The position numbers and the translations under genes are program-made. Positions 1 to 9,825 of a DNA stretch of 64,000 nucleotides are shown here, piece by piece (positions within the stretch are counted from its first letter, which is position 1; each line of letters starts with the position of its first letter). The notes below the pieces were generated by a model. That model saw only the letters and a list, made by a program, of their open reading frames with translations, was not told the DNA's origin and ran no database searches. Source of the DNA: Omphalotus guepiniiformis (Eukaryota; Basidiomycota; Agaricomycetes; Agaricales; Omphalotaceae); NCBI GenBank assembly GCA_028554645.1, contig JAQOOI010000013.1:186001-250000 (forward strand), read 5' to 3'.

Positions 1-171
1 AAAGAGACCAAAGCCATTTAAGAAAGTTGAATGACTCAGAGCAGTAATCATGATCATCGAGTAAGACCGGAGCCTCTGCACGATACCATTGTAATCACCT
101 GGAAGCGATAGAAATACAAGACAAGATCGGACTGTGACCGAAGGATTAATCAAGTTGAAAGTCAAGAAGAC
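1..171 (-). CDS. start of retrotransposon pol frame, cut by window edge
   Basis: Reading the minus strand past the gag stop, only one frame stays open to the window edge. It is the -1 frame relative to gag, and it opens after a TAA at 174-172, so it overlaps the last codons of gag by about 10 nt. The encoded stretch (it begins VFLTFNLINPSVTV) shows no protease motif yet. Pol is expected here because gag precedes it in Ty3/gypsy elements. I see no convincing slippery heptamer, so expression by frameshift or by re-initiation cannot be decided. The call rests on frame and position only. Confidence 0.35.
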
Positions 172-1400
172 TTAGGGTTAGATGTAGAGGAAGTGGTGGA
201 GGATCTGGAATTGAAGCGATTGACAGCCTGCGGACTACGGTTGGGGCATTTGTCCTTGATATGACCTGCAATACCGCAGTAAAGGCATACACCTTTAGCA
301 AGGCGATCAGCGCGTTCAACATCGGAGAGGGGTCCACGAGTTTTAGCACGAAGGGTATCAACTTCCATAGGAACATCAGTAGACACCGATGGAGCAGGAG
401 CAGGAGGTGGTGGAATTGGTGGAATGGATGAAGCAGGAGGAGCATAAGTGGTAGGTGGAAACTGAGATCTGAATTGAGGAGTATACTGATAGGCAGCAGG
501 GAACTGAGAAGTAGCAGGAGCAGTGGAAGGCACTGAGGATGATGAAGTAGGTGGCAAAGGATGACTGAGAAAAGAAGCAGGAGCTGGTTCAGAGGATTCA
601 GTCGAGAAAGATTCACCTCCTTCCCGTTTATCATCCTGTTCTTCTCGCCAAGCAAGATTATCATACTTGATACACATCTCTCCAAAGGCCTTGAATGTGG
701 TTGGTCGATTCTCAGGAAGAACATACTTCAACGCTCGTCGGACACGGGGTTTGAGACCTTCAGTAAAGGTATCAATAAGTGTATAGTCGGTCCAGTCGAC
801 ACGAGAGCGGAGTTCATTGTAGCGAGAGAAGTAGTTGGCAGTAGAACCACAATGTTCCTGGTGAAGGGCTCGGAGCTGAGAATTGGCAGTACCATGGGGG
901 TCAAAGTCACCGAAATGAGTTTCGAAGGCTTTGCAAAAGCAAGTGAAATCGGCTTTGTCCTCATCAGAGACACTACTATACCACATTTTGGGGGTACCAG
1001 CAGCAAGGAAGGTGGACATGTAGAGGGATTTCTGGACATCAGAGGAGAAGCTGTTAGGCTGTAGAGCAATGGCATTCTGTACGTCATTGATGAAATCCTT
1101 AACTTCAGCAGCCTGACCAGTGAACATGGAAGGGAGCTGGAATTTGGCAGGAGTGATGACAGGAGCAGAACGTCGAACAGAGAGCTGGTCCACAGTGTCA
1201 ACAAGGGATGCAACAGTCTGAGAGAGACTAGACAATGAGGCAATGATCTGATGCTGATTCTGATTCTGAAGAGAAATGGCATGGCCCATCTCTACAATGG
1301 TACGAAGGAGATCATGCTGGAGTGTCTGGTCCATGGTAGCAGGTAGAATCTGAGGTGCTGGAGATGCTTCTCTAGGTAGGGAACCAGTGGGATCATCCAT
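162..1400 (-). CDS. gag: Ty3/gypsy retrotransposon Gag with CCHC zinc knuckle
   Basis: This 412-codon protein is the capsid/nucleocapsid precursor of an LTR retrotransposon. The start at 1400 (MDDPTGSLP) is preferred because codons upstream in the frame lie in the LTR and leader. The central part (FTGQAAEVKDFINDVQNAI, then MWYSSV and HFGDFDP) fits the retrotransposon Gag capsid fold of sushi/Tf1-type elements. A Pro/Ser-rich linker follows, then a zinc knuckle with C-x2-C-x4-H-x4-C spacing (CLYCGIAGHIKDKC). The frame has no internal stop, so the copy may be recent. The LTR and primer site lie just upstream, and pol begins at the stop codon. Confidence 0.85.
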   Translation of the reverse strand: MDDPTGSLPREASPAPQILPATMDQTLQHDLLRTIVEMGHAISLQNQNQHQIIASLSSLSQTVASLVDTVDQLSVRRSAPVITPAKFQLPSMFTGQAAEVKDFINDVQNAIALQPNSFSSDVQKSLYMSTFLAAGTPKMWYSSVSDEDKADFTCFCKAFETHFGDFDPHGTANSQLRALHQEHCGSTANYFSRYNELRSRVDWTDYTLIDTFTEGLKPRVRRALKYVLPENRPTTFKAFGEMCIKYDNLAWREEQDDKREGGESFSTESSEPAPASFLSHPLPPTSSSSVPSTAPATSQFPAAYQYTPQFRSQFPPTTYAPPASSIPPIPPPPAPAPSVSTDVPMEVDTLRAKTRGPLSDVERADRLAKGVCLYCGIAGHIKDKCPNRSPQAVNRFNSRSSTTSSTSNPKSS

Positions 1401-1482
1401 GGCAAGTGAGACAATGAAATCAGATAAGAGAGCAAAGAATGAAGCAAGAAATAGAAAGGCTTTTATGGTTATGATGGTTATG

Positions 1483-1494
1483 AGTCTATCAAAC
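1483..1494 (-). other. primer-binding site, apparently self-primed
   Basis: Immediately after the proposed LTR end, the minus strand reads GTTTGATAGACT. No tRNA-type site beginning TGG sits here. Ten of these bases (TTGATAGACT) are the exact complement of AGTCTATCAA at 1571-1562 inside the LTR. That is the arrangement of Tf1/sushi elements, whose mRNA 5' end folds back onto the primer site and primes reverse transcription. The complementarity is seen directly; the function is inferred. Confidence 0.5.
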
Positions 1495-1669
1495 TGTGAG
1501 GGGCACACGCACTCAGAACCAGAGCAAGGAAACCGAGAGCCAAAAAAGCCCAACACTGGGGTTGATAGACTAAAGAAGACACAAACGAAGCTCGTAACTA
1601 CGTAACAACACATAGTGGCTATGCAGTAACGTGATGGCCGGAACGACCGGGACAGCCATAACCGTTACA
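1495..1669 (-). repeat. 5' long terminal repeat of the gypsy element
   Basis: On the minus strand the segment begins TGTAACGGTTATGG and ends CTCACA, giving the usual TG...CA ends. It sits between host DNA and the gag leader and is about 175 bp long. If transcription starts near 1571, as the self-primer model predicts, U3 would be about 98 bp and R-U5 about 77 bp. No clear TATA box is visible. The partner LTR and the target duplication (bases 1670-1674 would be one copy) are outside the window, so the borders are provisional. Confidence 0.5.
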
Positions 1670-1985
1670 TAGAGCTCAGCAAAGCCGTAATATTGTGTTT
1701 TCGCTCAATCTCGAACGGATCTTGCTAGATCTTGCTGCAGAGGAAAGATAGGCTCTGCATTATCTGAAACCGGTCTTGTGCTTAGCTACCGTAATTCCGG
1801 ACTTCTTGACAATAAGACACATTCCCAGAACGCGTAAGTATGCAGGAGCGACTGTCTTCGAGTGCGTACATAGGGGCAATGAACTCGAAAGGTTAAACTG
1901 ATTGACGCGGTGTGTGGCGTATCAAACATTACGTGATTCAGAACATATAGTACTGAGCTCACCATTCACATTGACGTCTTCATCT
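1670..1985. other. intergenic, no gene seen
   Basis: This stretch lies between the LTR and the small gene starting at 1986 on the other strand. It presumably holds that gene's promoter. I see no clear element, RNA gene or repeat. Confidence 0.5.
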
Positions 1986-2553
1986 ATGTCTTCCGTTGAC
2001 AACGAGATACAGTTCGTACCTTTACACTCAACGCAAATTTTTGCTGACGTCCCCTCTTAGACAACCCACGCTTTCTTCAGAGCCTCAGCCGGCGCGTCGA
2101 AAGAGGATCCGTAAACTGCTTTTCGGTGGTTTCATCATTACAGATGAAGAAGCGCTCAACTGGGCGAACCGTCTCCGAGCAACTCAGCCCGACCGACACC
2201 CTATTACACTCCGCGTGAAAGATGAAGGGAGATTGTTGCTAACTCTAGACAAGCGGGTGAAGGAGCTTGGTGGTATTGAAGTTAATTTCTATGGTGAACG
2301 GAAGCCCGGCGAATCTTACGGTTCCTACATTATCGTGACCCAGCGCGGACGAGGGACTTTTGATTATGTGAATGGGGAGAGTATAATGGATCCAAAAAAG
2401 AAGATGATCCCGGGGCCGATTGAGGAGTTGGCGAAGGAACTTTTGGAGAAAGAGGGTGCGTCCTGGATTGTAATTGCCAGTGTAAGACATAGAGCTCACA
2501 GAAGTGATTATATAGGGGTTACACATGCCGAGTTCGACACCGTTTTTGGTTGA
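1986..2553 (+). CDS. small conserved-looking protein of unknown function
   Basis: Two exons (1986-2011 and 2061-2553) separated by a 49 nt GT-AG intron give a 172-residue protein starting MSSVDNEIQQPTLSSEP. The start at 1986 removes an awkward upstream frame and gives a clean splice. The protein has a basic patch (PARRKRIRK), then a mixed alpha/beta stretch with GSYIIVTQRGRGTFDYVNGE and an amphipathic helix before a hydrophobic strand (SWIVIASVRHRA). There is no signal peptide or membrane segment. I do not recognise the family. Its neighbour is a retroelement on the left and a gene-poor stretch on the right. Confidence 0.6.
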
Positions 2554-3929
2554 CCTCTTCGCTTTAGCAAATCAAATCTCGCTTGTCCGTCACACTGCAT
2601 AGATCTATTTCTCATGTTCTGTATATCACATCGTCATGGTTATACAATGTAAATCATCCAACTGCACATCGTAGAACTGCGTCACCCTTTACTGAATGAT
2701 TCCTTCCTCTGCACTTTCAACCCAGGCAGCACGGAAGTCTTGCTCAGCCGTCGCTATTCCCGTAGCCTCGTGGACATTAAGATCTAGTTCGAGAAACGCG
2801 TACGTGGAGACTGCCTTCGCGTTCGAAGGAACGATTGACGTGTTGCGGGACACGCTGCCCTAATATGGCAGTATTTACCCATCACGCGACTATTGCACCA
2901 AAATTACACTCAGACTGTACTTTTCTCAGATTTCTGTTGCCTGATGAATTGCACAACTCCTCTTCCGTTGGAACCTGTTGGAACCCGCCGTCCATTCGTG
3001 AGCAAATTCAATGAATGCGTCTCAATGGGTTTCGCCGTCGTCAGCCCATTTCTCGTGATTGGGAATACCTGTACCGCCAACATCAAGAGCCGCGATGGGA
3101 CTGTTCAGATTCGAGATATTGCCAAGTCACACGTTAAAGCTGGTGATTCCTCTGCTCTACGGAAGTCGCCTGGGGCATGATTCATGAGGCCTAAGCTGAG
3201 AAGAGGCGTGGCGTCGGGAGCTAGCTTCGCTTCGTCTTGGATGTCGATGTTCAATGGCGCAGCTCTGGTCGACTCTAGGAGTATCTCTAACCAAGCTTGA
3301 TTTCTTTCAATGAGAATTGGAACGTCGGTAGCTTGTTGCCTCCCCGAATGCCAAGATAACCCAGGGCGTTTCCTTCGCGTTTAGACCTATGTCTTGGAGG
3401 GTGCAGAGCTGGTGCACGCCGTTCAATGTCGATCCTATTCTCTTCTCTAATATGCGGTAAGATGTTGGTTGTCATGCGTACCGGACCACACTGAATGCTT
3501 TCATGCATTGTTGCATGTGGAAGGGTATGAGATCATGCATTTGTATAAGGAAAAATGAAGCGTGGTTCGTATGATCAAATTCGAGGGACCGAATAGGCCG
3601 GACGGGAGAGGGGTAGCGGGAACACACAGGAACACACCCAGTGTGAAAGCTAGGTCATGTTATGTTACTTGACTACGCACGAGAGTTGAACAGGACTGAA
3701 ACAGGCAACGACATTCCACGGAAACGTGTCGAGGTACTGATGGTTTATCGTAAGAGTGAATTTGTTATCTTTTTAAGTTCATTAACAGTTCAAGCTGAGC
3801 TTTCCAAGTTGACTACTCTTCCCCAGTGTTACCAGAAGCCAGAATTCCAGGAATACGCGCTCCACTGCGACTATATTTATCATAGAAATTCATAACGAAG
3901 CCCCAGTATGTTCATGCAGTCGCTTCCTA
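2554..3929. other. gene-poor stretch of about 1.4 kb
   Basis: Open frames here are short and lack splice-compatible neighbours. A 95-codon frame at 2893-3180 has no recognisable motif. I see no RNA gene or repeat. Confidence 0.5.
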
Positions 3930-4325
3930 ATGAAGGTATACTCATTTGTCCTCGTCGTCATTGTAGCTCGTTTGGATCATGTATACCTTGTCATCCCAAG
4001 GAACCAAAGTAAGTCTTGAGAGCCAAGGTGGTTTGGCATACGACATGATGATTATAATGACATAGATTGGCATGCAGTCGCCACCAACTTCGAGTGATGA
4101 ATACTCGAAGACCATGTATCATTTCTGTTGGTTTGCGAAAGTTCGCGTGATCATCCTGGGGCTGCTGTCTACAAATTACCAGTTTCCACTTTCCAGTCCT
4201 AGTTTTCAGTTTCAAGGACATTTAAAAGGCGCAATGGCATATTCAAAACCTGCAACCTCTGAGTCTGCTTTCGAAGCCGGTTCCTATCACTTTATACTCT
4301 CTCAGGACGATCTCCGTATCTCAGT

Positions 4326-5925
4326 ATGGGAAGAATTCAAGACCATTCTGCTTTCACTCTCAAGTAAGTTTACTCCAGCCCCTCATCACGGACATTATCC
4401 TAATTCATATCTTACCCTTCAGACAAAGCTCCAGGCAAGACTCGGACTGCATAGCAGCGGACCCCGTCGACACCCTCACGGCCCGCCTGAACACTGCTCT
4501 GAACTCCTCCGGCCCCGGATATGTTCTTTCGTTATGCCCCAACACTCAATACCCTATCACTGCACCTATAAACTTTGCATTTCCGCAACAGGAAATCAGC
4601 ACGTCTGGGTATCCTACTGACGACTCTAGAGCTGTACTTGTCGTCAGTGGACCAGCAGATACGCATTCTACTGCCGTGTCTGGTACTTGCACTACATGTT
4701 CGGGAGTTAAACTGCGTAACGTTCAGGTAAGCAATCGGACTGTGGCCCAGTGAGGCAAACATTGATCAGAAAAAACACCCCTCCGCAGATCGAAGGATCA
4801 CGCGCGGGCGCAGCGCCTATCAACGGCGGAGCCAACATCGAAATGGGCGGTCCTAACTCTGACCAACTAATTGAACACGTCAAATCCTACGATCCAAGAA
4901 GTTGGTCATGTCTACACGTAGTAGAAGGTGCTCTTAACTGCAACAATGTTACTGTGCAGAACAACGATATCGGGCCTTGTGGTTCTGATGCGTTCCAGCA
5001 ATGGGCAGATGGAATTAGTATGGCTTGTCAGAATTCTGTTGTTCGTGGTAATATGGTGCAGAATCCTACTGATGGGGGGATTGTGTTGTTTGGGGCTCCT
5101 GGAACGCAGGTGTATAATAATACGATATGGGTTGTGAATGTAGGTTTTGGTTCCCCCCTCGTTTTTCTCGGTGTATTGGGTGCTGATTTGGATGTTTCGT
5201 AGCAAACTCTTCTTGGAGGAATTAATATGGTGGATTATGCACCCTGGAATGGGAACTTCACCGGTACTACTGTATACAATAACACAATCATAGGCGGATC
5301 CTCCACTGACGATGTAATCATAAAGTAAACGCCCTTTCTCTTCCCGACACTACATACACCCATCTAACTCTACCCTCCCAACAGACTCGGAATTGCTATC
5401 GGCCCTCGAACCTGGTTCGGAGCACGATACGGAACAAATGTCAGTTCATCCGGTCTAGTTCTCAACAACCAATTCTCCGGCGCATTCAGTTACGCCATCG
5501 GTATGACTTCCGCGCAAAACTTCACCGTCGACGGGAATGTTCTGTTGAACGATACGTCTTTCCTCGGTTCACCAGGACCTAACTGCAGTGCAACTGTACA
5601 TCTACCCTCCCCTGCTCCTTTTGTTGTTGATTTGAACACGACGATACGGAGCCAGATGCAGACGAATTTTGAGTCTGTTGCTGATGGTGATTCTCTTATA
5701 TGTATTTCGCCGCCGACGGCCAATGCTACTAGTTCGTCGAGCTCGTCGGTTGATGGAAATGTGTTGGCTGCGAGGGCGGTGTATGTGTACCACAGGGGTA
5801 GTGTTGGTGATAGAGGTGTAGCTAGGGCTGCGGGTGGAGTGTTTGGCATTTTTGCTGGTTTGTTGGTTGTCGCGTTTTTCACCCGGAAGGTGTGGAGACA
5901 GTTCAAGGTTTCTAGTCGGTATTAA
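4326..5925 (+). CDS. membrane-anchored right-handed beta-helix protein
   Basis: Five exons join in frame: 4326-4363, 4423-4726, 4789-5139, 5203-5324 and 5385-5925. The product contains repeated short Asn-rich strands (NNDIGPCGSDAFQQWADG, NPTDGGIVLFGAPGTQVYN) typical of parallel beta-helix (pectate-lyase fold, PbH1) proteins, with many N-glycosylation sites. A C-terminal hydrophobic helix (GGVFGIFAGLLVVAFF) followed by basic residues suggests a single-pass surface protein. The mature N terminus probably begins near QDSDCIAADPVD. The 5' end is uncertain: the only ATG in phase is at 4326 and gives no signal peptide. A hydrophobic start at 3930 (MKVYSFVLVVIVA) could not be spliced in frame. The substrate is unknown; no catalytic residues can be assigned. 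Confidence 0.75.
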
Positions 5926-6174
5926 AGGTTCAGCTAGAGTGGTTTTTCTTTTCTTCGTTTTTTTTCTGTGTATGTTGTATGTTGTATGTACATTTTAGTT
6001 GTAAATAGGGAAAGTATCGGAATTGGTTCCTGAGCACTCTATGCTACCATCACATCAGCTTGTACTATTAGTTTATCCAATTCAATCCTTTATGTTATTT
6101 GGTAGATATATACTATTTACTACATCAGTTAGTTGTACACACACAATTTTCTTTGCAACGCAACAAATTCACTC

Positions 6175-8237
6175 CTACACATTCAACTCAACCTTCTTCG
6201 CGCCCTTCAACGCCTCTTGCGCCTTCTCATCCGCCAACGCAGGCTCAACCCACTCTTTCAAAAACTTATCCACCTGCTCCGGTGCCCTCCCAATAAAACT
6301 CTGCGGGTCCAAAAGCCCATCCAACTGCTCCTTAATAGGATCAAAATACGTATCCTTCTTCACCCTCTCAATCAAATCATTCTCCAATCCCAACTGCTTC
6401 ACCTGATACGCCGCCTCATGTGACAAAACACGAATCTTCTCGTGAGCCTCTTGACGGTCCCCGCCGGCTTTAACCATCGCCATGATAATGTTTTCAGTAG
6501 CCATGAAAGGAAGCTCTTGTGCGATACGACGAGCGATGACTTTTGGGTAAACGACGAGTCCTTCGGAGACGTTTTGGAGAGTGGATAAGACGATGTCGGC
6601 GGTGAGGAAGGCTTCTGGGAGGGTGATTCGACGGTTTGCACTGGGATAGAATTCAGGGTTTTAGTAAGGGTGACTGGAAGAGAGAAAATAATTCTTACCT
6701 GTCGTCCAAAGTACGCTCGAACCACTGCACGCTCGACGTCATGAGCGCATTTTGGTGCAACACCATGAGATGCCTCGAGAGACTGCAAACGCGCTCCGAG
6801 CGCATCGGATTTCGTTTATACGCCATAGCAGAAGAACCAATTTGAGTAGACTCGAATGGTTCTTCGACTTCCTGAGGGTCGAGTTAAAAACGCCATGAAC
6901 GAACAAAATTTCCTGACATAAGGAAATAAGAACTGACTTTCAAGTTCGCCAACAACCGAATATCTGTAGCAATTTTATGCGCGGTCGCACCTAGTGAAGC
7001 GAGGGGTCCCAAGACGTCTACGTCGATTTTACGAGAGTACGTCTGGGAAGTAACTGGGTAGGCGTATTCAAACCCAGAGAGTTTAGTGACGAGTTGATCG
7101 AGGGCTTCCACCTGTGTCCCTTCTCAGTAAGCCTTACGAACGACTAACCAACGAACGAGAGAGAGGATACATACTTTTTCGTGATTCCCATCAAAGAGTG
7201 CCAGAAAGCTGGCCTGGGTACCAGTAGTCCCCTTCACGCCGCGGAAACCAATGTCTTCTCTCGCGCGCTTAATATTCCGGAGATCCCATAACAGCTCCTG
7301 GAACCAATACCAATGTCAACCCAAAGTTCAGTTCAAGTCGATTAATGGTTCGCGCACCTGAATCCACAACGTCGCCCTCTTTCCGACTGTAGTCAACTGA
7401 GCTGGCTGGAAATGCGTGAAACCAAGAGTAGCCAGATCACGATACTGCGATGCGAATGCGGAAAGACGCGAGATTAAGACGCTCAAAGCGCGGATAAGGT
7501 AATCTAATCCTTCACGTAGGAAGATGAGATCGGCATTACTATGATATATAAAGGTCAGATATGAATATAAACAGTCGGGGGTGGAATATGTTGAACGTAC
7601 TCTGTGACATAGCAGGAAGTGGCGCCCAGACTGTTGAGAATCCGGGTTGATTTATGTCAGTGAAAACAAGATCCAAGGTCGGGATATAAACTACTGGATG
7701 TGGGGGGGCTTGAAACTGACTGAATTATCCCAGCAGCAGCAGGAGCTACTGTCCCAAAAGTGTGAACGTGGGCCATAACGTCGTGACGACGTTTTTTCTC
7801 CTCCACCGCGGCGACTTCGAACTGTTCTGGAGTAAGGTGCTAAAACCAAACAAGGTCGATATCCAGTCATCCAGTCAGTCAAATGTGAGTTTCTATCGAT
7901 TGAACAATACACGCACAAGATTTTCCTTCATCTGCGAGATCGCTTCATCAGAGATCGGTAATCCAAGCTCCTTTTCTGCTATAGCAAGATTAAGCCATAG
8001 TTTTCTCCAGGTATAAAACCGATTCTAATCGTTGAGAAAAAACACAACATATTTTTGGGTCAAAGATGACGATCGCTGATAGGTGTTTGTCGCGGCTTAC
8101 CGACGGAGAGAACAAATGAGCCATCTCTTGGCTCGCATAGCGACTGGGAAAAAATAACATTGAACTCAAGTTATTCCTAGGAAATATGTGAGGAATCACC
8201 TTGATAGAGGCGTTTGGTAAGTATCGAATGGATCCAT
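6175..8237 (-). CDS. ADE13: adenylosuccinate lyase
   Basis: This enzyme acts twice in purine synthesis, releasing fumarate from SAICAR and from adenylosuccinate in the cytosol. Ten exons join in frame (8237-8200, 8143-8101, 8024-7917, 7839-7721, 7630-7601, 7538-7358, 7297-7175, 7111-6938, 6871-6699, 6640-6175) to give 484 residues, close to the yeast length. Visible landmarks are [20 protein letters not shown] at the start, [13 protein letters not shown], the substrate stretch [18 protein letters not shown], the lyase signature [12 protein letters not shown] (the family usually has Pro where Ala sits), and the C-terminal domain ending [19 protein letters not shown]. The gene is intact. It converges on the beta-helix gene across about 250 bp. 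Confidence 0.96.
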
Positions 8238-8695
8238 AGTAGTTTGTAGTGAGCGGGTGTAGGCGGAAACCCGAGAGGAAACAATCGAGCACAACAGAAA
8301 AAGTCTAAATCCACAAAATTTGCAAATGAATCGAATACTCCGGACCGGTCGCCAGTCCGAGCATTTCGGTGGGCGTAATGACAAGGGCCATTACGTCATA
8401 CTTTCGTTCTGTGCCAGTTCTGGACAATTCTGGACCACGGGCAAAGCTGTACATAATTGCAAGATATTCAACATTTCTCATTTCTGTGTGTACACACCCA
8501 TACTAATACATACACAACACATGAAGTCATTAACACACTATCGTCTGCTCGTAGCTAAAAGTTCTTCAAGAAGAAGTGTTCGGACCATCAGTGAAAACCT
8601 GGTTCACTTTGAACACCCTCCTTCCATCAAAGAATCCATGAATAGGTCCTGTAGGGGCATGCAAAGATGGATCCTCTTTCGCCCTGTTCGAAGAT
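8238..8695. other. intergenic, upstream of ADE13
   Basis: This stretch between ADE13 and the SnoaL-like gene, both on the minus strand, should hold the ADE13 promoter. I see no further gene. Confidence 0.5.
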
Positions 8696-9165
8696 TTAGT
8701 ACCTCACAAACTGAAGACATTCAAGAACCACACACGTGATGTTAATCGACGAAGTGACCTTTCGTTCGACGGGAGCATCATGAATGACAATGCCCTCAGC
8801 AATTATAGCCGTGTAGAATAATCCGGCCTCTCCGACATACTGCACAGTATGAATTAGCACTTGTGCGCGACAACGACAATGAATGATAGACTCACTGGAT
8901 TCGTCGTGTCTCCATCCTTTGCGGGAACCGCCACAAGACCACTGAAGGTCACGACCGCACCGGACTCAATGAAAGCCTCTCCGCTTAGTTTTGCCTTATA
9001 CTCGTCACGCGAGATATGGGCACCGTTGAACGTCACCTCCACATCCTTTGCAAAGAAGTTGTCAAAGGCAGCATCAAAGTCCTGCTGGTTAGTAGCTTGG
9101 ACTATAGACTTGATGTGGTTCTCTGCCCAAGGGCCGAGCTGAGGGAGCACGATGTTAGAAGTCAT
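8696..9165 (-). CDS. SnoaL/NTF2-like small protein
   Basis: Two exons (9165-8896 and 8839-8696) give about 137 residues starting MTSNIVLPQLGPWAENHI. An in-frame upstream ATG at 9216 exists, but the shorter start fits the fold better. The order of a first helix, a second helix (DFDAAFDNFFAKDVEVTFNG), the strand-rich half and a closing hydrophobic strand (GLFYTAIIAEGIVIHD) resembles NTF2-like cone folds. The exact role cannot be told, because such folds serve as enzymes, binding proteins or subunits. No catalytic residues are assignable. Confidence 0.6.
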
Positions 9166-9825
9166 AGCGTGAAGAAATGTAGAAGAAGTGTTGGGGGGAA
9201 GAGTAATTGGGAACACAACTTGCCATGAACCTCCGTCAATTTATACCACAGCAAATGAAGAGCGGCGATCTAAGTGGTCACATTCCCGACTTACTCGCAA
9301 CGTCAGAACAATGACTCTCCGAATGCCCGAATGTCAGAAATGAATGAACGTGAACCCTGGATCCGACCGAGCTAGTCCTTCCTGAAGCTCCAGTTAGCCG
9401 AGCCATACATCTAATCGGCTGTGTAGAAAGGATTACAACATGCAAGACGAGCTTTTTAGGAGCGATGAGGCCTTGAGGAGTGAATGGCAAACAATCGGAG
9501 TGAAAGTCCTTGACTGATGGGCGAAATGGGATCTGTCATCTCCCCCATGGATCAACCTGGAACGTTCGAACGCTTGACGGCGGGAAGCAACTCCGTTAAG
9601 CTCGGAGAAGGTATAGAATGAAGTATATATGTAGGTTCGGCGGCGCACTGCAAACTTGAAACTAGACTGTTATCAACATAGCACGCCATTATAAATGCGC
9701 CGAGGATGTCATTTCGTCAATTGGCGCAACAATTGTAGATCATGAGATACAAGTCTATACGTATGTCCTAAAATCACCTCAGTTGGCTGATAGTATAGGA
9801 GATACAGAAAACATACCCAAGGCCT
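9166..9825. other. intergenic, no gene seen
   Basis: Open frames here are short and unsupported. The stretch separates two minus-strand genes and should contain the promoter of the SnoaL-like gene and the 3' end of the RTT106-like gene. Confidence 0.5.

Noticed and set aside
1503..1523. Possible tRNA-type primer site beginning TGGTTCTGAGTGC on the minus strand
   Set aside because: It lies inside the proposed LTR and has no CA-ended LTR border next to it. The self-complementary site at 1483-1494 fits better, although this remains the main alternative.
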